NCBI GenBank assembly: GCA_016868035.1
Contig: VGID01000001.1
Location: 1 to 64,000 of the forward strand
DNA: 64,000 nt
From: Betaproteobacteria bacterium
GTDB lineage: Bacteria > Pseudomonadota > Gammaproteobacteria > Burkholderiales > SG8-41
Reading direction: 5' to 3'
Position 1 is the stretch's first letter. Each line of letters opens with the position of its first letter. The position numbers and the translations under genes are program-made. The notes under the pieces are model-generated. The model saw nothing but the letters and a program-made list of their open reading frames with translations, did not search any database and had not been told where the DNA came from. This document shows positions 44,112-51,307 of this stretch, piece after piece.

Positions 44112-44800
44112 ATGAAGACCCGCATGATCGGCATTACCTTCGTCGGCTCCGCGGCCCTGGCGCTCGCCGCCTGCGCCGGAATGGAGCCGGGACCGCAATC
44201 GATGAGCTTTTTCATCACCAGCGCCGGCCCGGGCAACGGGGCCGACCTCGGGGGTCTGGCCGGCCCGACCGGCACTGCCAGTCGCTCGCCGAGGCCGCCG
44301 GATCCCGCGGCAAGACCTGGCGCGCCTACTTGAGCACGCAGGCCACGGGCGGGTTGGCCGACGCGAACGCGGTGCACGCGCGCGACCGCATCGGCAGCGG
44401 ACCCTGGTACAACGTCAAGGGCGTCATGATCGCGAGGAACGTCGAGGAGCTGCACTCGGACCGCAACAACGTGAACAAGGACACGGCGCTGGACGAGCGC
44501 GGGCGCCCGGTCAACGATCGCACCATGAAGCCGAACAAGCACGACATCCTGACCGGCTCGCGAGCCGACGGCACCGCCTTTCCGCCGAGCCCACCCTTTA
44601 CCGACATGACGTGCGGCAACTGGACGAAGAGCGGGCCTGATGGCGCGGCCATGGTCGGCCATCACGATCGCGCGGGCCTGGTGCCCCATGCGTGGGCGAC
44701 CTCCTGGAACTCGTCGCATTCGTCGCGCGGGGGCTGCAGCCAGAAAGCGCTGCAGGGCACGGGCGGAGACGGCCTGTTCTACTGCTTCGCTGCCAATTGA
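44112..44800 (+). pseudogene. Exported lectin-like protein gene with a frameshift
   Basis: The first frame (44112 onward) encodes a lipoprotein-type signal (MKTRMIGITFVGSAALALAA, then CAG) and runs to 'GNGADLGGLAGPT'. It terminates at 44333. The next frame supplies the rest: HCQSLAEAAGSRGKTWRAYL to 'GGDGLFYCFAAN' (stop 44798-44800). A single lost base near 44266-44272 (GGCGCCGAC reduced to GGCCCGAC) explains the shift. Repaired, it would give about 230 residues of a secreted protein with paired Cys, seen in exported proteins of unknown role. Either a real frameshift or a sequencing error. Confidence 0.7.
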
Positions 44801-44814
44801 TCTGACATCGGTCC

Positions 44815-44950
44815 CGGGGAGAGCTTCGGTTCTTCCCGGGCCGCCTCCCTCAGGAACCTGCGGGGTCAGGTCTCAAACTCTCGCACGCAATGCGCCATTT
44901 CCAGACCTGACCCCTCGCCGGGGGAGAGCTTCGGCTCTTCCCGGGCCGCC
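44815..44950. repeat. REP-like composite: two UUCG hairpins flanking a 12-bp inverted repeat
   Basis: Two near-identical copies of about 31 bases (44815-44845 and 44919-44950) each form a stem closed by a TTCG loop (GGGGAGAGC-TTCG-GCTCTTCCC). Between them GGGGTCAGGTCT (44862-44873) and AGACCTGACCCC (44903-44914) form a perfect 12-bp inverted repeat. The whole sits between the convergent lectin-like gene and the amidase. Confidence 0.75.
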
Positions 44951-44955
44951 AGCCC

Positions 44956-46350
44956 TCAAGTTTTCGCCGGATGCCGCGCGACCCATTGGGTCGCCTGCTC
45001 GTACGCCTGCGCGACGCGGTAGACCACCGCCTCGGTGCAGGGCTTGCCGACGATCTGCATCGAGAGCGGCAGCCCGGCCTTGCTGAAGCCCACCGGCACC
45101 GACAGCGCCGGGCCGCCGGTGAGGTTGAACGGCGCGCGCGCCTGCCGTGGATAGGTGTACTCGACCGCCTTCGGGTCGTCGATGCGGCAGGGCGGGTCCA
45201 TCGAGCTCGCCGTCACCGCCACGTCGATCCCGGAAAAGAGCGCGTGGAACGCGTCGGCCATCTTGCGGCGCAGGCGCGTCGCATTGACGTAATCGGCCGC
45301 GCGCACGAAGGCGCCCGCCATGATCCGTTCGCGCGCGAGCGCCCCGTAGTCCTGCGGCCGCTCGCGCAGCCATTGCTCGTGGACCGCGTACGCCTCGCTC
45401 GTCAGGATCGTGCGGTTGCAGGCGGTGAATTCGCCGAGCGGCGCGGTCTCGACCTCGCTCACCTCCGCGCCCAGATCGGCGAGCTTCTTCGCCGCCGCGT
45501 CGATTCCCGCGGCCACCTCCCGGTCGGCTTCCATGTCGCGGGTGTAGAAATGGCGGATCACGCCCACCTTGAGCCCCTTCACGCCGCGATCGAGCTCCGC
45601 GGCGCTGCTGCCCGCGGTGCGGGCGCTGCTGCCGGGGTCGAGCGGGTCGTGGCCCGCGATGATGTCGAGCAGGATCGCGTTGTCCCGCGCCGTGCGCGTG
45701 AGCGGCCCCACGTGATCGAGCGAGTAGGCGAGCGGTAACACTCCGCGCCGGCTGACCAGGCCGTAGGTGGGCTTGATGCCGACGACGCCGCACATCGAGG
45801 CGGGACTGCGCACCGAGCCGCCGGTGTCGGTGCCGATCGCCGCCGGCAGGAAGCCCGCCGCGGTCGCGGCGCCGGAGCCGCTCGAGGAGCCGCCGCAGAA
45901 GTGGTCCCGGTTCCACGGATTGCGCGCCGGGGGCCACGGCAGGTCGAACGACGGCCCGCCGATGGCGAACTCGTGCGTCGAGAGCTTGCCCATGAATACG
46001 CCGCCCGCCGCCTTGAGCTTCGCCGCGACGTGCGCGTCCGCGGCGGCGATGTTGTCCTTCAGGATCTTCGAATGGGCGGTCGTGGGCAGGCCGGAGTAAT
46101 CGACGATGTCCTTGAGTCCGTAGGGCACGCCGTGCAGCGGGCCGCGCCAGGCGCCGCGCGCGATCTCCGCTTCCGCGCGCCGCGCGTCCTCGAGCGCGAT
46201 CTCCGGCGTGAACCGCAGGAAGGCGTTGAGCTTCCCGTCGTGCCGCTCGATGCGGTCGATCAAGGCTCTCGCGTACTCGACGGGCGAGAGCTTCCGGCCG
46301 CGCAGCAGCTCGGCCGCCTCCGCGACCGTGAGCCAGGCAAGGTCGGTCAT
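44956..46350 (-). CDS. Amidase signature family hydrolase
   Basis: A 464-residue amidase. The Ser-cisSer-Lys triad is visible: Lys in YGLKDIVDYSG, cis-Ser in GGSSSGSGAATAAGF and the nucleophile Ser in GTDTGGSVRSPASMCG. It is preceded, with a four-base ATGA overlap, by a 65-residue GatC/AtzG-like protein, as in AtzE-AtzG or GatA-GatC pairs, so the active form is probably a heterodimer. The substrate is likely a carboxamide or ureido compound. A full GatCAB role is not supported because gatB is absent. Confidence 0.93.
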   Translation of the reverse strand: MTDLAWLTVAEAAELLRGRKLSPVEYARALIDRIERHDGKLNAFLRFTPEIALEDARRAEAEIARGAWRGPLHGVPYGLKDIVDYSGLPTTAHSKILKDNIAAADAHVAAKLKAAGGVFMGKLSTHEFAIGGPSFDLPWPPARNPWNRDHFCGGSSSGSGAATAAGFLPAAIGTDTGGSVRSPASMCGVVGIKPTYGLVSRRGVLPLAYSLDHVGPLTRTARDNAILLDIIAGHDPLDPGSSARTAGSSAAELDRGVKGLKVGVIRHFYTRDMEADREVAAGIDAAAKKLADLGAEVSEVETAPLGEFTACNRTILTSEAYAVHEQWLRERPQDYGALARERIMAGAFVRAADYVNATRLRRKMADAFHALFSGIDVAVTASSMDPPCRIDDPKAVEYTYPRQARAPFNLTGGPALSVPVGFSKAGLPLSMQIVGKPCTEAVVYRVAQAYEQATQWVARHPAKT

Positions 46351-46544
46351 CGGCCGCCGCCCGGATGGAAGACGTGGGACGGCTCGTCGGCGGGGACGAG
46401 GGTCGCCACCGGCAGGGCCGCGCGGCGGGCGCGCGCCGCGCGCGTCGCCCGCAGCAGCTCCTGGAGATGCGCCTCCGTCAGGCGCGCGAGCCCGATCTCC
46501 GCGGCCATCCTTCTCACCTCCTCGAGTGTCGGATCATCCTTCAT
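46347..46544 (-). CDS. GatC/AtzG-like small amidase partner
   Basis: A 65-residue protein (MKDDPTLEEVRRMAAEIGLA...) ending in 'PADEPSHVFHPGGGR', which resembles the DEPAHVF tail of GatC/AtzG-type subunits that wrap around their amidase. Its stop overlaps the amidase start. The ATG (46542-46544) lies inside a 24-unit heptad array; GGAAAG immediately upstream may serve as a weak ribosome-binding site. A longer frame reading into the array is rejected. Confidence 0.72.
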   Translation of the reverse strand: MKDDPTLEEVRRMAAEIGLARLTEAHLQELLRATRAARARRAALPVATLVPADEPSHVFHPGGGR

Positions 46545-46701
46545 CTTTCCGTTTCTCGTCTCTCGTCTCTCGCCTTCTGCATTCTGCCCTCCGCCCTCAT
46601 CCCTCGTCCCTCGCCTCTCGTCACTCGTCACTCGCCTCTCGCCTTCTGCCGTCCGCCCTCATCCCTCATCCCTCATCCCTCGTGACTCGTCACTCGCCTA
46701 T
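46534..46701. repeat. Heptad array of 24 units
   Basis: An uninterrupted 168-bp run of 7-bp units, mixing TCATCCT, CTCGTCT, TCTGCCC, TCGTCAC, CATCCCT and CGTCACT types in blocks. It contains the start codon of the GatC-like gene at one end and stops five bases before the Bug receptor stop codon at the other. The longest array in the window. Confidence 0.92.
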
Positions 46702-46705
46702 GTTG

Positions 46706-47677
46706 TTACTCTCCCTTGATCCCGGCCGCCTTGATGACCCCGAGCCACTTGTTCTGCTCGGAGACCATCAGCTTTCCGAACTCGGCGGAGCTCATGGTCA
46801 CGACGACGCCGCCTTGCTCGTCGAGCCGGCTCTGGAACGCCGGCGCGGAGATCACGACATTGGTCTCGGCGTGGAAGCGCGCGATGACATCCGGCGGCGT
46901 CTTCGGCGGCACGAAGATCCCCCACCAGATGCGGGATTCGTACCCGGGCACCGTCTCCGCGATCGCCGGCACGTCCGGATGCTTGGAGTTGCGCTTCGGG
47001 CCGCCGGTGGCCACGAGCCGCAGCCGCTTCGTCTGCACGTGCGGCAGCACGGTGACGAGCGAGCCGAAGTTGATCTGGGTGTGCCCCGCCACGACGTCGG
47101 CGATCGCGGGCCCGCCGCCCTTGAACGGCACGTGCACCATCTTCGCGCCGGTCATGAGCGTAAAGAGCTCCGTGTTCATGTGCGGAAAGCCGCCGATGCC
47201 CGAGGAGGCGTACAGGATCTCGCCGGGCCTTTTCTTCGCAAGATCGATCAGGTCCTTCACCGTCTTCACCGGGAAGGACGGGTGCACGACGAGCGCGCTG
47301 TCGCCGAATCCGATCATCGCGACCGGCGCGAACGAATTGACGAGATCGACGGGCACCTTGGGCCTGTCGATGAGAAACCCGTACGCGGTGGAGGTCATCA
47401 TGAAGGTGTAGCCGTCCGGAGGCGCCGCCGTCGCGATCTGCAGGCCGACGATGCTGCCCGCGCCCGCGCGGTTGTCGATGACGACCTGCTGCTTGAGCCG
47501 CGAGGTCAGCTCCGCCGCCAGGATCCGCCCGATGATGTCGGTGCTGCCTCCGGGAGGCCAGGGAATGATGATCCGTACCGGCTTCTCCGGCCAGGCCGAG
47601 GCGGGGGCGATGGGAAACACCGCGCTCACCGCGAGGAGGAGTCCAGCGACCCACAGGACCGGCATTTTCGAGTTCAT
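46706..47677 (-). CDS. Bug-family periplasmic receptor
   Basis: A 323-residue receptor; signal peptide 'MPVLWVAGLLLAVSAVFPIA' region cleaved near PASA. The ligand loop is IIPWPPGGSTDIIGR, and 'DNRAGAGSIVGLQIATAAPP' and 'HVPFKGGGPAIADVVAGHTQ' follow. The WPPGGSTD loop differs from the PFAxGG type of its neighbours. It is upstream of the amidase pair on the same strand but separated by the 168-bp heptad array. Confidence 0.94.
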   Translation of the reverse strand: MNSKMPVLWVAGLLLAVSAVFPIAPASAWPEKPVRIIIPWPPGGSTDIIGRILAAELTSRLKQQVVIDNRAGAGSIVGLQIATAAPPDGYTFMMTSTAYGFLIDRPKVPVDLVNSFAPVAMIGFGDSALVVHPSFPVKTVKDLIDLAKKRPGEILYASSGIGGFPHMNTELFTLMTGAKMVHVPFKGGGPAIADVVAGHTQINFGSLVTVLPHVQTKRLRLVATGGPKRNSKHPDVPAIAETVPGYESRIWWGIFVPPKTPPDVIARFHAETNVVISAPAFQSRLDEQGGVVVTMSSAEFGKLMVSEQNKWLGVIKAAGIKGE

Positions 47678-47709
47678 GTCACTCCCTTTCGCAGGATGAG
47701 CGGATACTC

Positions 47710-47793
47710 AAAGGCGAAAGTCGGAAGGCGAAAGACGAAAGTGGCCTCCTTCCTCCTTCCTCCTTCCTCCTTCCTCCTTTCGACTTTCGACTT
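47710..47793. repeat. Two-arm heptad array, 12 contiguous units
   Basis: AAAGGCG, AAAGTCG, GAAGGCG, AAAGACG, AAAGTGG (47710-47744) are followed directly by CCTCCTT x5 (47745-47779) and TCGACTT x2 (47780-47793). The left and right ends are inverted relative to each other. Confidence 0.92.
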
Positions 47794-47804
47794 GTTTTCG
47801 TCTG

Positions 47805-48797
47805 TCACTTCGTGACGAGCGAAAACTTCTGGAACGTGTGGCAATCCGCGGGCGCTCGGCCGCGGCTCACGGCGAAGGTCCACGTGACCTCGCTCACGTA
47901 GAGGTCGCCCCGGGAGTCGAGCGCGAGCCCGTGGGGCGCGGCGAAGCTCCCCGGCGCGGTGACGACGGGCGTGCCCCAGCGCGCGAGCACGCGGCCTTCC
48001 GGGTCGAAGACGCTCATGCGCGCGTGGCGCGCGTTCGCCCTGGTGATGGGTCCGAGGCTCTGCGAGGTGTCGCCCTCGTGCCACGCGAGCTCGGTCACGT
48101 AGGCGCGGCCCTCGGGGTCGAACGCGATATGGGTGGGGCGCTGCGTGTCGGTCCACTCGCTCAGGTACTCGCCGTCGGGGCTGAAGATCTGGATGCGGTC
48201 GCTCTCCCGGTCGCAGACGAAGACGCGCCCGTCGGAGGCCACGGCAATGCCGTGGGGAAGGTAGAACTGGCCGGGACCGCGGCCCGGCGATCCCCACGAT
48301 CGCTTCAGCTGGCCGCCGGGAGAAAACTGGTGAACACGGCAGTTGCCGTAGCCGTCGGAAACGTAGAGGTCGCCCCTGGGGCCGACCGCGATGTTGGTGG
48401 GGCGGTTGAACGGGCCTGCGCCGCGCTTGACGGACATGATGTCCTTCCCGTCGTAGCCCGTGTCCGAGGGCGTATTCAGAACCCCGAGCGTCATCAGCAG
48501 CTTGCCCTTGGGCGTGAACTGGCGGACGGTGTGATTGCCGTCGTCCGTGCAGAAGATCGTGCCGTCAGGGCCCACGTAGATGCCGTGGGTGCGGGAGGTG
48601 AAATCGCCCTCGCCCCACGAGTGCAGGAATTTCCCCTTCTGGTCATACACCATGACCGGATGGTCCCCGCGGCACATGAGGTACACGCGATCCTCGCCGT
48701 CCACCGCCACCCCGGCGACATCCCGGTGCACGTAGCCCTTGGGAAGCTGCTCCCACCCCTCGACGACGGAATACTCGATCCTGGCTGATTGATCCAT
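47805..48797 (-). CDS. NHL-repeat six-bladed beta-propeller protein
   Basis: A 330-residue protein composed of NHL-type repeats ('GVAVDGEDRVYLMCRGDHPV', 'HGIYVGPDGTIFCTDDGNHT', 'NIAVGPRGDLYVSDGYGNCR', 'HGIAVASDGRVFVCDRESDR', 'HIAFDPEGRAYVTELAWH', 'HGLALDSRGDLYVSEVTW'), six blades. It resembles peptidyl-alpha-hydroxyglycine alpha-amidating lyase-like propellers, but lyase activity is not proven. The start at 48797 has GAGGGAGGG upstream. No signal peptide, so probably cytoplasmic. Confidence 0.88.
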   Translation of the reverse strand: MDQSARIEYSVVEGWEQLPKGYVHRDVAGVAVDGEDRVYLMCRGDHPVMVYDQKGKFLHSWGEGDFTSRTHGIYVGPDGTIFCTDDGNHTVRQFTPKGKLLMTLGVLNTPSDTGYDGKDIMSVKRGAGPFNRPTNIAVGPRGDLYVSDGYGNCRVHQFSPGGQLKRSWGSPGRGPGQFYLPHGIAVASDGRVFVCDRESDRIQIFSPDGEYLSEWTDTQRPTHIAFDPEGRAYVTELAWHEGDTSQSLGPITRANARHARMSVFDPEGRVLARWGTPVVTAPGSFAAPHGLALDSRGDLYVSEVTWTFAVSRGRAPADCHTFQKFSLVTK

Positions 48798-48856
48798 CGA
48801 TCCCTCCCTCGTGGAGCGCCTAGGATACCGCATCCCCGGCGCCGCTCGGGGCGCAA

Positions 48857-48994
48857 GGCAAAAGGCGAAAGTCGAAAGGCGAAAGTAAAAAACGGCTCGG
48901 TAACTCGTTCTCGCTTTTCGTCTTTAGCCTTAGCTGTAAGGGCGTAACTCGTTACTGGTGGCCCACTTTCGCCTTTCGACTTTCGCCTTTTGCC
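48857..48994. repeat. Heptad element with perfect 30-bp inverted arms
   Basis: The left arm (48857-48886) and right arm (48965-48994) are exact reverse complements over 30 bp, each built from 7-bp units of the GGCGAAA/GTCGAAA type. The 78-base spacer carries further TCGCTTT/TCGTCTT/TAGCCTT-like heptads. It lies in the divergent region between the NHL-propeller gene and the peroxiredoxin-like selenoprotein gene. Confidence 0.95.
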
Positions 48995-48997
48995 TTC

Positions 48998-49019
48998 ACA
49001 AATGGGACTGCCCATTTGT
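48998..49019. promoter_or_regulatory. Perfect 9-4-9 palindrome upstream of peroxiredoxin-like gene
   Basis: ACAAATGGG (48998-49006) and CCCATTTGT (49011-49019) with loop ACTG, 79 bases upstream of the start codon at 49098 and three bases after the heptad hairpin. It could be an operator or a further small hairpin of the repeat element. Confidence 0.45.
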
Positions 49020-49097
49020 CGGTGGCGGGGTTTCGCGCGATACTTCGACGACAGTCGAGTCCGATCCCGTTTGAAATATCACCAGGAGCGTACCGCG

Positions 49098-49757
49098 ATG
49101 TCACTGCAAGAAAAGCTGAACGCGCACAAGGCCAGATCCGCGGGTAACCGGCCGCCTGAAATTCGCGAAGCCCTCGAGCGGGGGACCGCCGAGCTGCGCG
49201 CCTCCGGCATCATGGAGCGCGTGCTCAAACCGGGCGCGCGCGCGCCGCAATTTACGCTGCCCAATCAAAACGGCGCGATGGTGAGCTCGGCGGACCTGCT
49301 CGGGCGCGGCCCGCTCGTGTTGAGCTTTTACCGCGGCCACTGGTGACCGTACTGCAATCTGGAGCTGGAGGCTCTACAGGCAGCAACACCGGACTTCACG
49401 GCTGCCGGCGCGACGCTCGTCGCGATTTCACCGCAACGCTCCGAGTTCCTGCGGCAGATGATCGAGAAGCACAAGATCACGTTCGACATCCTGGGCGACG
49501 CGGGCAACCAGGTCGCCGCGCAATTCGGGCTCAAGTTCAAGTTATCGGACGCGGTCAGGAAGGTCTATCAGGAAACATTCAAGCTCGACATCGAGAAATT
49601 CAATGGCGATGCGTCATGGACGCTCCCGATGCCGGGACGGTTCATTGTCGACCGGGGCGGCGTAATCCGTTACGCGCAGGCCGATCCGGACTACACGACA
49701 AGGCCGGAACCGGACGAGACGCTGCAAGCGTTGCGCGCGTTGCCCGGAGGAAATTGA
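49098..49757 (+). CDS. Peroxiredoxin-like selenoprotein (in-frame TGA = Sec83)
   Basis: Reading through TGA 49344-49346 gives 219 residues of an AhpC/TSA-type peroxiredoxin-like protein. The N-terminal half ends 'LVLSFYRGHW'; after the TGA comes PYCNLELEALQ and a full thioredoxin-fold remainder ('LVAISPQRSEFLRQMIEKHK', 'FDILGDAGNQVAAQFGL', 'TLPMPGRFIVDRGGVIRYAQ'). The family motif is WCPYCNxEL, so the TGA replaces the peroxidatic Cys and leaves a UxxC pair (Sec83, Cys86). A hairpin with loop TGGAG begins 19 nt after the TGA. The start has AGGAG upstream. It probably reduces peroxides with selenocysteine. An NfeD-like gene follows seven bases later. Confidence 0.88.
49360..49376 (+). promoter_or_regulatory. 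Candidate bacterial SECIS hairpin for peroxiredoxin-like gene
   Basis: GAGC (49362-49365) pairs with GCTC (49371-49374); G49361-T49375 and T49360-A49376 extend the stem to six pairs. The five-base loop TGGAG has a G at its second position and starts 19 nt after the TGA, the same distance as in the OsmC-like gene. Confidence 0.6.
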
Positions 49758-49764
49758 ACGGAAG

Positions 49765-50253
49765 ATGTTGAAGCGAGCGGCGCCAACGCACAGAGCAGGC
49801 CATAACCTGGATGCTGCTGAAAGGCGCATGTGGTCTGCGCAGGTGCTGGGCAAGTATTGGCTGCTGCAGTTGCCGGAACTCGCTCTGCTCGTCGTGGTCC
49901 TGCTCGTGCTGCGGGATTGGCAGGGGCTGCCGGCGTGGCTCGCCTGGAGCGTGGTGGGGTTGTGGCTGGCAAAGGACGCGGCGCTCTACCCGTTCGTCTG
50001 GCGTTCCTACGATCCCGGCCACCCGGCGACATTGCACTCCCTCGATGGCGAACACGGCGTGGCGACCGAGCGGCTCGACCGCTCGGGTTACATACGTGTG
50101 CGTGGCGAACTGTGGCGCGCCGAGCTCGCCCCGGAGGCTCGTCCGGTGGACGAGGGCGAACCGGTGCAGGTTCAGGCGACGCGCGGGCTTACGCTCATCG
50201 TCGCCCCAGTGGGCGACGCGCGATCGATTGGGTCTGACGCCATCGATCGCTGA
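49765..50253 (+). CDS. NfeD-like membrane protein
   Basis: A 162-residue protein with two adjacent transmembrane helices ('LPELALLVVVLLVLRDW', 'LPAWLAWSVVGLWLAKD') followed by an OB-fold-like domain ('GEHGVATERLDRSGYIRVRG', 'ARPVDEGEPVQVQATRGLTL') typical of NfeD C-termini, which partner with stomatin or ClpP-type proteases. Here it follows the selenoprotein by seven bases and is probably co-transcribed. The ATG at 49765 is accepted with moderate certainty; an internal ATG at 49828 is an alternative. Confidence 0.8.
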   Translation: MLKRAAPTHRAGHNLDAAERRMWSAQVLGKYWLLQLPELALLVVVLLVLRDWQGLPAWLAWSVVGLWLAKDAALYPFVWRSYDPGHPATLHSLDGEHGVATERLDRSGYIRVRGELWRAELAPEARPVDEGEPVQVQATRGLTLIVAPVGDARSIGSDAIDR

Positions 50254-50574
50254 AGTCGAAAGTCGAAAGTTGCCGGTAAATGGGGGCAGTGTAAGATTTC
50301 CGAATAACGGTAATCGCCCACGGCGATAAAGTTACACCGACCCCGATTACCTCGCATTCCAGATCGGTCGCAATTATTCAAAAAAGTGAGCCCGGCCCCA
50401 TTTTCCATTCGGGAACAGACTCATCGCCCGCCGCCGACACTGGAACGACGTGAATCGTGAGTCGACTGGACGCCGCTCTTCTGCCTTCTGCCTTCTGCCT
50501 TCTGCCTTCTGCCTTCTGCCTTCTGCCTTCCGCCTTCCGTCTGCCGTCACCCGCAGCGCAAACGATGCCGCGCA
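50254..50574. other. Intergenic region with REP-like hairpin and TTCTGCC array
   Basis: About 320 bases between convergent genes. It contains two GTCGAAA units (about 50256-50269), an imperfect inverted repeat GGGGGCAGTGTAA (50282-50294) / TTACACCGACCCC (50332-50344), and the heptad array 50479-50548. No gene is seen. Confidence 0.6.
50479..50548. repeat. Heptad repeat TTCTGCC, 10 units
   Basis: Seven perfect TTCTGCC units followed by TTCCGCC, TTCCGTC and TGCCGTC. Confidence 0.95.
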
Positions 50575-51270
50575 TCAATGCTCGCGGAACAGCCGCCCGC
50601 CTCCCGGCGCCGCGCCCCTGTCGCCGACCAGGCGCATCATCTTCCACATCGAGGCGGAGTTGCTGGTGACGACCGGCTTGCCCAGCTTCTTCTCGAGCGA
50701 CTCGATGATGTCGAGCGTCCCGAAGTTCGTGCAGCTGATGAAGATCGCCTGCGCGTCCGGGCGATCCACGCTCATGACGAGCGCCTCGACGTCCTCCGGC
50801 TTGACGCTCGCGTGGGCCTGCGTGCCGAGCCCCTTGACGGCCAGCACCTCGAATCCGGACTGGTTCAGGAAGTCGCGCAATCTCTCGTTCAGCCATGGCT
50901 CGTAGGGAGAAGCCACGCACAGTTTCTTGGCACCGAAGCAACGCAGCGCATCCATCACACCCACGATCGTGGTGGTGCCGTTAATTCCCGTGGCTTGCCT
51001 GATCTCCTCGGTGAGCTGCTGATCGTATCCCGGTCCCTTGATGAAGCCGCCGCCGGTGCAGCCGTAGCAGATCACGTCCACCTTGGCGTGCGCCAGCAGC
51101 TTGGCCGCCGCCGGCACCTGCGTGCCCATCCAGATGACGTTCTCCTCGGTGTCGGCCGTGTGCGGGATGCGCATCGAATGGATCGACGTGCCGTTGCCCG
51201 CCATACGCTGCGCCTCGTATTCCATCATGGTGTTCCACGAGGGAACGATGATCCCGAGCTTGTACCGCAT
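50575..51270 (-). CDS. Maleate isomerase / Asp-Glu racemase superfamily protein
   Basis: A 231-residue enzyme. Two catalytic cysteines are visible: the N-terminal one in ICYGCTGGGFIKG and the second in IFISCTNFGTLDI. This is the pattern of maleate cis-trans isomerase and arylmalonate decarboxylase relatives. 'KLGIIVPSWNTMMEYEAQRM' and 'VVTSNSASMWKMMRL' are further family blocks. It acts on a dicarboxylic acid such as maleate. The Bug receptor upstream on the same strand (51308, 37-base gap) probably imports the substrate. Confidence 0.9.
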   Translation of the reverse strand: MRYKLGIIVPSWNTMMEYEAQRMAGNGTSIHSMRIPHTADTEENVIWMGTQVPAAAKLLAHAKVDVICYGCTGGGFIKGPGYDQQLTEEIRQATGINGTTTIVGVMDALRCFGAKKLCVASPYEPWLNERLRDFLNQSGFEVLAVKGLGTQAHASVKPEDVEALVMSVDRPDAQAIFISCTNFGTLDIIESLEKKLGKPVVTSNSASMWKMMRLVGDRGAAPGGGRLFREH

Positions 51271-51307
51271 GGTCTGGTCCTCGATTGTATTGATGATGTG
51301 AGTAAGC

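Noticed and set aside
46534-46701. Coding extension of the GatC-like protein through the array (94 codons)
   Set aside because: The added residues come only from repeat units and have no family pattern; the start at 46544 gives a normal GatC-like length.
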